Below are positions 1 to 4,995 of a DNA stretch of 6,161 nucleotides, one piece after another. Under the pieces are notes generated by a model. The model was not told the origin of the DNA. It saw nothing but the letters and a program-made list of their open reading frames with translations, and searched no databases. The DNA is from Acholeplasmatales bacterium. GTDB taxonomy: Bacteria > Bacillota_I > Bacilli_A > Acholeplasmatales > Anaeroplasmataceae. The stretch spans positions 1 through 6,161 of the forward strand of contig JAILGR010000187.1 of the NCBI GenBank assembly GCA_024696565.1. The letters are read 5' to 3'. Made by a program: the position numbers and the translations under genes. Positions within the stretch are counted from its first letter, which is position 1, and each line of letters begins with the position of its first letter.

Positions 1-2954
1 TGAATTGTATAAATAGTGTATTTAAGATGGCATCAAATTATGTGATTACTGATGGTAATGGTAATTATATTCAAAGAAGTGGCAATACCATTATAAATAC
101 TGATGATCCAGCTGACGCAACTGTATGGGTGTTTTCAACTAATGGAGCTAATGTATCAGGAACTATTTCTGATATTACAAATCTTAACATGAAATTAAAC
201 ATCGATGGTACATCTTTAGTGGCAGGTAGTACTAATACAAGTTGGAATTATGATGGTTCAAATATTTTTAATGGTTCAAATGTAATAAAATTTGATGGTT
301 CAAATTGGGTTGTTGATACTCAAAATACTTACCAAATTTATTATAATGGTCATTATTTAAGATATAATAACGGATTGGTTGATACATCAACTCAATCACA
401 AGGAACTATGTGGACATTATCCAATACTTTATTAAATGTTAATGGTACTGGTACAATTTCAGCTAATGGTAGATATTTAAGATACTATAATGGATTAACT
501 ACTACTAATCAACAAAATCAAGCAACTACTTGGTCGCATGATAATTATGGTATTTATTACACAAGTGGTGGCACTAAAATGTACATTCAGTATATAAGTG
601 GAACTGGATGGGTGGCTCAAGCTATGGTGCAAAAGCCTTCACACCAGTATTATATATCATATGGATCAAATTATTTGAGCATAAGTAATGGCTCAGTTGT
701 TCGACAAACAACTCAATCAAGTGCGACAATTTGGACTTTCTCTGATATTTCAAATTCTAATTATCCATCAGGATACATATCAGCAATGTCAGGTAATACT
801 GAGTATTATTTACAGGGACAAACAGCTTCTGGAAATTATATATATCGACTAGTGTTATCAACTAGCGCTGGTCATTATTTTGAAAACCAAAACGGATATT
901 TATTTGATTCTGATGTAAATTCATATATTATATATTATAGTAATAATGGAACTTATTGGTGGTCCTATGCAGGACAATATAATACATTGACTTTTACAAA
1001 CATTACAGATGATTCACCTGAAAATACACCATTTGGATCATTTGGTGTGTATACAAATTATACATCTAGAGCGAATAATGTGGCTATTAATATGAATACA
1101 ACATCTGGTTCAGTTTATGATTTAGCTTGCACAAAAGAAGTTAAGGCATCTGAATTTAGTTATATACCACTTAATACTCTATATGACAATAATAATGTAA
1201 CTTTTAATGTTGATAATTCTAATACTGGATATATAGTTGGTGGTGGACGAGAAACTTCTGGTCAAAAAGCGGATTACCGTGTTTCCCAGTATGCGATTAG
1301 TAATATATCTAGTTCATATGCGTCTGGTTCTTGGAAGTCAAATGCAATCTTAACAATTGGTGATTCTGGGTATGGTACTAACAAATATATCGGAAGTAAT
1401 TCTTACTTGGAGAGTAATTTTTCAAAATATACTAGTTCTAAGTCACAATTATTGACAACTTTATCAGGAAATTCAAGTTATGTGTATGGAATGCACTTTA
1501 TGGATTCTACAATTAACATAAATAATTTAGTCGTAGCACCTAAAGTGAAAATTAATGGTCAAGAATATACTGATTATGAAATGCCAGAAGATTGTATTGA
1601 CTTTAAGGTAGATTCCAAAGGTTTTATTAATTTCTTTGCTGGATGCTATTATCCTGATAATGACTGTTTCTTTTCGTTACATCAAATAATAAGAGATTCA
1701 AATAACAAAATTATCGATATTAAGCATATATCAAAGATTTATTCAGCGAATTCCACTTATGGTAATGGTTGGAAAGCAGCAGATAACATTTATCAATATG
1801 CTGATGGAACATGGTCTGGTGCAAATGTATCATCTAATTCTATGTATACAAAAACCTTTGATAAGGCATGGATAGAAACTCCAGAAGAAATATCAGGTAA
1901 TGGTGGAGATTTATCAGATAATTTCGGAACATATTTGTTCTATTTCGAAATACCTGTTAATAAGGGAGAGTATGCCTTAGGATCTGTTGAAAATAATACA
2001 AGTTCAGGCGGAAGTACCACAGGTACTGGTGCGTATTTAATTTATCTAGACATTGGCGCTAATGCAGCTTCAGTGGATAGAACAGAAATTACACAACAAA
2101 CTACAACTACAAAAGAAGGGTTGGTATATGTTAACGGTATTCAAATTCTTGCTACAGGTTCATCATACTCTGGTGATGCTGATTCAGCAGTAGCTATTAT
2201 TACAAAAGCAAATGCGACAGCTGTTGGAATTAATAATGATATTGATATCACAAGAAATTCAGATACCATAACATTTAGTAATTCACTTAATCTAGATTCG
2301 ACATATAAAGGAGATTCTATAACGTTAAGTGGAGCTACACTTGTTCCAGTATCGACACAAACAACTTATTCTAAAGTCCTCAGATATGTAGATTATAACC
2401 GATCGACGGATAAGCTCTACTATACAACAATTTATAATAATGGTAGTGCTAATACAGGTTATGATTGTTATTCAGTTGATAAGAATACAGGGGTTAAAAC
2501 ACAAATCACTGATACTTCAGATCAAGCAGAATGGGGATTATTAAAAATTGTAAATGGTTCAGGAACTCATACTACTGATGTTACAGATTCTGCATTTGCA
2601 TTTACTACATCAACTACAACTACAATATTAGATTATTATACATATATTGATACTAGTGCTTTAGCAACATTGACTCAAACAATAGAGATGTCTGTTTCTG
2701 AAGATACAGTATCTACAAAACCAACAGATGGTGATTATGTATTTGAACATATCTATGAATTAGTAGGAGATGCAATTACTATGGCACCTAGTGGTTTAGT
2801 TGTATATATTGGACCAACAGTTAAGGCACAAGCTTCAATTTCAGGACCTACAAATAATGTAGTAACTGTAACAGTTGGTAACTATACATTTACATTTAAT
2901 GCTAACGCAGGAAATGATACAAATAAAACAGTCACTATTTACATTACATCTTAA
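1..2954 (+). CDS. Large Ser/Thr/Asn-rich surface-type protein, 3' part (5' end outside window)
   Basis: The reading frame stays open from the left edge to the TAA at 2952-2954. The first ATG (27) has no ribosome site before it, and in-frame codons upstream read NCINSVFK, so this is the C-terminal part (at least 983 residues) of a longer protein. Residues below are counted from that ATG. Residues 5-245 carry four repeats of the form (I/V)xxxGxYLxxxNG...(A/G)TxW, which I infer to be lectin-like. About 326-650 is an unrecognised beta-rich region with GYIVGGGRE (~401), VKINGQEY (~505) and a Cys/aromatic-rich part (~521-555). A Gly/Ser/Thr linker (SSGGSTTGTG, ~655) leads to beta-rich Thr-rich domains up to the terminal VTIYITS. 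There is no LPxTG motif and no C-terminal membrane segment, so any anchoring must lie upstream or be non-covalent. The low-complexity polar composition fits an extracellular adhesin or matrix protein, but the function is not established. A terminator follows at 3109. Confidence 0.85.
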   Translation, partial: NCINSVFKMASNYVITDGNGNYIQRSGNTIINTDDPADATVWVFSTNGANVSGTISDITNLNMKLNIDGTSLVAGSTNTSWNYDGSNIFNGSNVIKFDGSNWVVDTQNTYQIYYNGHYLRYNNGLVDTSTQSQGTMWTLSNTLLNVNGTGTISANGRYLRYYNGLTTTNQQNQATTWSHDNYGIYYTSGGTKMYIQYISGTGWVAQAMVQKPSHQYYISYGSNYLSISNGSVVRQTTQSSATIWTFSDISNSNYPSGYISAMSGNTEYYLQGQTASGNYIYRLVLSTSAGHYFENQNGYLFDSDVNSYIIYYSNNGTYWWSYAGQYNTLTFTNITDDSPENTPFGSFGVYTNYTSRANNVAINMNTTSGSVYDLACTKEVKASEFSYIPLNTLYDNNNVTFNVDNSNTGYIVGGGRETSGQKADYRVSQYAISNISSSYASGSWKSNAILTIGDSGYGTNKYIGSNSYLESNFSKYTSSKSQLLTTLSGNSSYVYGMHFMDSTININNLVVAPKVKINGQEYTDYEMPEDCIDFKVDSKGFINFFAGCYYPDNDCFFSLHQIIRDSNNKIIDIKHISKIYSANSTYGNGWKAADNIYQYADGTWSGANVSSNSMYTKTFDKAWIETPEEISGNGGDLSDNFGTYLFYFEIPVNKGEYALGSVENNTSSGGSTTGTGAYLIYLDIGANAASVDRTEITQQTTTTKEGLVYVNGIQILATGSSYSGDADSAVAIITKANATAVGINNDIDITRNSDTITFSNSLNLDSTYKGDSITLSGATLVPVSTQTTYSKVLRYVDYNRSTDKLYYTTIYNNGSANTGYDCYSVDKNTGVKTQITDTSDQAEWGLLKIVNGSGTHTTDVTDSAFAFTTSTTTTILDYYTYIDTSALATLTQTIEMSVSEDTVSTKPTDGDYVFEHIYELVGDAITMAPSGLVVYIGPTVKAQASISGPTNNVVTVTVGNYTFTFNANAGNDTNKTVTIYITS
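39..740 (+). repeat. Four degenerate Trp-ending protein repeats (beta-trefoil/lectin-like)
   Basis: Within the first gene, four segments share one pattern: YVITDGNGNYIQRSG..ATVW, YQIYYNGHYLRYNNG..GTMW, TISANGRYLRYYNG..ATTW and YYISYGSNYLSISNG..ATIW. They start near residues 5, 102, 140 and 208, counting from the ATG at 27. Each has a Gly-x-Tyr-Leu/Ile strand, a second Asn-Gly turn, a Gln/Thr-rich stretch and a closing (A/G)TxW. Between some of them lie shorter GxxW units such as FDGSNWVVD. The spacing and the Gln...Trp ending resemble beta-trefoil carbohydrate-binding repeats (compare ricin QxW). That fold is inferred from pattern only. At DNA level the copies are diverged, so this is not a recent duplication. 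Confidence 0.6.
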
Positions 2955-2960
2955 AAAAAG

Positions 2961-3133
2961 GAATTGGGTGCTCTAAATTTCTAGGAGTAGATTAAAATTC
3001 GACCTTTCAATTATACGGAGTAGATACCTATAAATTTGACGGAGTAATTGAAAAATTCACCCCATAAGAAATAAGGAGTACCACCTTTAAACAAAGGAGT
3101 AAAACTATAAAAGGCACACCTGCAAAGGTGGCC
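2961..3133 (+). other. Possible structured RNA or attenuator in the 3' untranslated region
   Basis: Several complementary segments can nest here. GGGTG (2966-2970) can pair with CACCC (3058-3062), closing a region that contains a small hairpin (CTCTA 2971-2975 with TAGGAG 2982-2987, one bulge). The same region contains a perfect 9-bp stem, TTTCAATTA (3005-3013) with TAATTGAAA (3045-3053). Then CCTTT (3084-3088) can pair with AAAGG (3093-3097). The GGAGTA motifs fall in loops or at stem edges. CCACCTTT (3081-3088) is also complementary to AAAGGTGG (3124-3131) in the terminator, which would give an antiterminator. I do not recognise a known RNA family. It may be an mRNA tail, a small RNA, or a leader whose downstream gene was lost. 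Confidence 0.35.
2984..3101 (+). repeat. Five GGAGTA hexamers in the 3' untranslated region
   Basis: GGAGTA occurs at 2984, 3017, 3041, 3075 and 3096, and I found it nowhere else in the window on either strand. The spacings are 33, 24, 34 and 21. The flanks are not conserved beyond one or two bases (ACGGAGTA twice, AAGGAGTA twice, TAGGAGTA once), so this is a repeated short motif rather than a tandem duplication. No start codon sits at a usable distance from them with a reading frame of meaningful length, so they are not evident ribosome sites. All lie downstream of the first gene's stop and before its terminator. Confidence 0.8.
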
Positions 3134-3139
3134 TTTTTT
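3109..3139 (+). terminator. Intrinsic terminator after the first surface gene
   Basis: The stem is AAAAGGC (3109-3115) with GCCTTTT (3131-3137), continued by CACCT (3117-3121) with AGGTG (3126-3130) around a GCAA loop; A3116 is bulged. A run of six T (3134-3139) follows. It ends the plus-strand transcript. Because the 5' arm is A-rich, it also gives a short U run on the minus strand, so it could serve the convergent transposase remnant as well. Confidence 0.9.
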
Positions 3140-3161
3140 GTCGTCTAGTCTTGTTAATTTC

Positions 3162-4225
3162 TTAGTTTTCTTTCTTTATGTATGGTTTTCTTTTCTTACC
3201 AATATTTTTATTAGTTGTAGGTTTTCTATAACCTTGGATAGGCTCTGTTTTATTTATAGAGAACATCATTCGAGTTCTTAATCTTTCAAAATTGGTATAA
3301 CCATTAGATACTTTAATGATAGTCTTAATGTCGCTATTTTTTCTTAGATTACCATTAGATATTCTATATCCATTTAATTTAAAAAATGAATTAATAATTT
3401 CTGTTTTCCACTCTAAGAGAAGAAATCTAAACTTAGAGTATTCTTTGATACCACATGTCCTAAACGTTTCACATAAATCATCATATCGTTCTTCAGCATT
3501 TTCATAAGTGGCAGTTAGGTTGAATTCTCTATAAGATTCTTTAAGATAATAAGCAAGCTTAAGCTCATCACTGACCTTTAGCATAGTTTCAATAAGTAAA
3601 GCTATAGTCATCGTTTGATGAGTTTTTCTGATTTCTATAGTTTGTCCTGGATCTTTTATATTCATTAATAAGAGTTTCCAGAATTTCTTGAAGTACCAAT
3701 AGTAGTAGGAATTCTCTTTCTTTAAAAATTCGTGTTGTTTCATTATTCTGATTCTTATCTTATTAAAGCATTCATTTAAATTCTTAATCACATGAAAAGA
3801 ATCGGCACAAACAATAGAAAAAAAGGCAAGCAAAGCCTAGAAATATCGCGATAATTCCTGTACAAATCCATAGATACAGCAAATACCTTTTCTTTTTCTT
3901 CCATATCTATTTTGGCAAAATAATCGATAAGATAATTCTTATGTCTACAATCTAGAACATCTATGATTTTATGGTGAATAGGATCATATAATACGCAGCA
4001 GTATTTATATTTGGATACCTTCCTGACATATACTTCATCAATAGCTAAAACTTCAGGTAAGCATCCTCGTTTGATGTCTACTTTTTTATCAAATAGGTTT
4101 TGAACATAAGTAACAGATAAATGTGGTTGTACTGATAAAGAAATATATATGGCAGGAAACACTCGTTTAGGTTGGTATAGGCAGTGTGGCATGAAAACCG
4201 TTGGGTATATCTTTAACATGTGCAT
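3162..4225 (-). pseudogene. ISL3-family transposase, N-terminally truncated and frameshifted
   Basis: Two overlapping minus-strand frames (4225-3788 and 3833-3162) together read as one ISL3-type DDE transposase. The upstream part has LSVTYVQNLFDKKVDI then LPEVLAIDEVYVRK, the helix-turn-helix end and first catalytic Asp of the family, followed by VSMDLYRNYRDISRLCLP. The downstream part continues with CADSFHVIKNLNE (second Asp) and ends with SNGYTNFERLRTRMMFSIN, the usual family tail. The frame changes at a T7 run (A7 on plus at 3818-3824); one more T would join LPFF to SIVCADSF. Where relatives typically have an NGxxEGxN-type motif holding the third acid, this copy reads SNGNLRKNSDIK, so the Glu seems lost. 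The N-terminal zinc-binding region is not recognisable upstream. The start at 4225 is only the first ATG of the open frame. The element is almost certainly inactive. Confidence 0.8.
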
Positions 4226-4240
4226 ATGGTATTTTAAAAG

Positions 4241-4269
4241 TGTAGGTTAGCCCTTCAGAAATGTAGGTT
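4241..4269 (+). repeat. Two TGTAGGTT direct repeats 21 bp apart
   Basis: TGTAGGTT is present at 4241-4248 and 4262-4269, a spacing of 21 bp (two helical turns), just upstream of the transposase remnant. Read on the minus strand they are AACCTACA. They could be transposase-binding sites in the subterminal region of the IS, or a promoter-proximal operator. Nothing else supports either reading. Confidence 0.4.
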
Positions 4270-4363
4270 GACAATCTATGCTTTTCTGTTAGAATTTGTT
4301 AGATTATTCACTCAGATAGATTGAGACTATTATGGAAATATATACTAGGCATATATAGTAAAA

Positions 4364-4398
4364 CATTATTGATTTTTGTAAGCAAAATCAATGTTTTT
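4364..4398 (+). terminator. Hairpin with T run, possible orphan terminator
   Basis: ATTGATTTT (4368-4376) and AAAATCAAT (4384-4392) form a perfect 9-bp stem around a 7-nt loop, followed by G and five T (4394-4398). The stem is AT-rich, so its strength is uncertain. No plus-strand gene remains upstream of it (4226-4363 is non-coding as far as I can see), so it may have belonged to a gene removed when the IS arrived or decayed. Confidence 0.4.
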
Positions 4399-4445
4399 GA
4401 AACATAACAAACCGTATAGAAATTAAAAGTAAAAATATATCATTG

Positions 4446-4464
4446 CATTGTATGAAATACAATG
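4446..4464. repeat. Short perfect inverted repeat, 8-bp arms
   Basis: CATTGTAT (4446-4453) and ATACAATG (4457-4464) form an 8-bp stem with a 3-nt GAA loop. An alternative 7-bp pairing uses ATCATTG (4439-4445) and CAATGAT (4460-4466). No T run follows and no gene is adjacent. Apart from this and the hairpin at 4364, I see nothing functional between 4270 and 4540. Confidence 0.35.
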
Positions 4465-4546
4465 ATTGTAGATTATCATTTTGTATGCAACCAATAACAA
4501 ATAATATTATCAAAATAAATGAAGAAAATCCTTCAAATAATTTGGC

Positions 4547-4573
4547 TATAATATAGTCATTTTAAATGAAGGA
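4547..4573 (+). promoter_or_regulatory. Promoter -10 box and ribosome site of a broken small gene
   Basis: A consensus TATAAT lies at 4547-4552 without a convincing -35 at the usual distance. It is followed by a GAAGGA ribosome site at 4568-4573, five bases before an ATG at 4579. TCCTTCA (4529-4535) and TGAAGGA (4567-4573) form an inverted repeat flanking the -10 box, which may be coincidental or an operator. The start signals look intact although the coding sequence behind them is not. Confidence 0.45.
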
Positions 4574-4578
4574 CTTTT

Positions 4579-4684
4579 ATGTTATCATTAAAAAATAAAA
4601 GTAGTTGAAGCACTAAAGAAGCCTATGATCCTTAGAGGTAAATTGAAAAAAATATCTTTTGTTCTCCCAAAATTGGCTTATTAG
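4579..4684 (+). pseudogene. Broken small reading frame, remnant of an unknown gene
   Basis: From the ATG the frame reads MLSLKNKSS and stops at 4606. Removing one A from the A-rich stretch at 4591-4600 would give a continuous 34-residue product that runs on as VEALKKPMILRGK and LKKISFVLPKLAY to TAG at 4682-4684. A good -10 box and ribosome site upstream suggest this was once the 5' end of a real gene, now frameshifted and probably truncated. I do not recognise the product. It may simply be a short leader, but the protein-like second frame argues for decay. Confidence 0.35.
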
Positions 4685-4784
4685 ACAAAATATATTTGTT
4701 TGTCTAATAACAATAAAAATATTAAAAAAATTAGACATAAACATTATTGTGTCTAACAAAATTATTTAAAAAATATTAAAAAAA
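4678..4784. repeat. Tandem pair of TTAGACA/TGTCTAA palindromes with A-rich tails
   Basis: Two imperfect units lie head to tail. Unit 1 has a 12-bp inverted repeat, TTATTAGACAAA (4678-4689) with TTTGTCTAATAA (4699-4710). Unit 2 has TTAGACA (4731-4737) with TGTCTAA (4750-4756). Each is followed by the same tract AAAAATATTAAAAAAA (4715-4730 and 4769-4784). The palindrome centres are about 50 bp apart. They sit directly upstream of the promoter for the second surface gene, a position suited to a dimeric regulator's operators. Unit 1 could also form an RNA hairpin, but no T run follows on the plus strand. Confidence 0.65.
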
Positions 4785-4797
4785 TGCCCATTTCACA

Positions 4798-4826
4798 TTG
4801 AAAAGAATGGTGTTGTATGATAATAT
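4798..4826 (+). promoter_or_regulatory. Probable sigma-A promoter for the riboswitch leader
   Basis: TTGAAA (4798-4803) matches a -35 box. The -10 could be GATAAT (4819-4824, 15-bp spacer) or TAATAT (4821-4826, 17-bp spacer). Transcription would start near 4832, just before the c-di-GMP aptamer, which is where a riboswitch promoter should be. The twin palindromes end 14 bp upstream of the -35. Confidence 0.55.
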
Positions 4827-4844
4827 TTAATTACATTAAAAATC

Positions 4845-4920
4845 AAATAGTTAGTGGCAAAACTAGAGCAATCTAGTGACGCAAAGCTATAGGGTCTTTT
4901 ATAGACAGCCAGTTGCAAAG
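4845..4920 (+). promoter_or_regulatory. Cyclic-di-GMP-I (GEMM-I) riboswitch aptamer
   Basis: The conserved core of the family is present in order. GGCAAA is at 4856-4861. The P2 stem ACTAGA (4862-4867) and TCTAGT (4872-4877) is capped by a GCAA (GNRA) tetraloop. GACGCAAAGC (4878-4887) follows, then AGGGTCT, a short P3 arm (GTCT 4894-4897 with AGAC 4903-4906) and ACAGCCAGTTGC (4905-4916). In characterised members the GNRA loop docks into P3 and c-di-GMP binds at the junction of the helices. The P1 5' strand is not obvious. The element leads into a terminator and then the second surface protein gene, a typical target class (surface attachment, matrix, motility). Confidence 0.92.
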
Positions 4921-4955
4921 CTGAGTAGTTTTTTTTGCAACTGGCTTATATTTTT
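4907..4955 (+). terminator. Riboswitch expression platform: terminator overlapping the aptamer
   Basis: AGCCAGTTGCAAA (4907-4919) and TTTGCAACTGGCT (4934-4946) form a perfect 13-bp stem, followed by a T-rich tract (4947-4955). The 5' arm includes the conserved AGCCAGTTGC at the 3' end of the aptamer. Folding of the c-di-GMP-bound aptamer and of this terminator are therefore mutually exclusive. That predicts an ON switch: ligand prevents termination and allows transcription of the gene at 4996. Confidence 0.85.
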
Positions 4956-4995
4956 CTATAACGGTGGTAGCGTTTTCTGTTAGGAGGTGTTTTTG

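Larger units (their letters stand above)
3145..4272 (-). mobile_element. ISL3-family insertion sequence remnant, ends not defined
   Basis: The decayed transposase gene is the evidence for this element. I could not find a matching pair of terminal inverted repeats or an 8-bp target duplication around it. The left side runs into the surface gene's terminator within about 20 bp of the transposase stop. The right side holds two TGTAGGTT copies that may belong to the IS end. The bounds given are therefore approximate. Confidence 0.5.

Noticed and set aside
39..740. Diversity-generating retroelement target region
   Set aside because: There is no template repeat with A-specific mismatches and no reverse transcriptase in the window; the repeats are diverged protein repeats.
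2984..3101. GGAGTA copies as a CRISPR array or ribosome sites for tiny genes
   Set aside because: The repeat unit is only six bases with uneven spacing, and no usable start codon plus reading frame follows any copy.
3316..3507. Plus-strand open frame of 63 codons
   Set aside because: It lies antisense to the conserved C-terminal part of the ISL3 transposase and has no ribosome site or protein-like features; it is a shadow frame.
4364..4398. Hairpin as terminator of the transposase remnant
   Set aside because: The transposase runs on the minus strand away from this site, so the hairpin lies upstream of it and cannot end its transcript.
4678..4756. Invertible promoter (phase-variation switch) flanked by TTAGACA inverted repeats
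   Set aside because: The arms are too close and the enclosed segment has no promoter; the promoter lies outside at 4798. No recombinase gene is visible.
4960..4974. Small AACG...CGTT hairpin between the riboswitch terminator and the ribosome site
   Set aside because: Only four base pairs and no effect on the ribosome site at 4982; likely chance.
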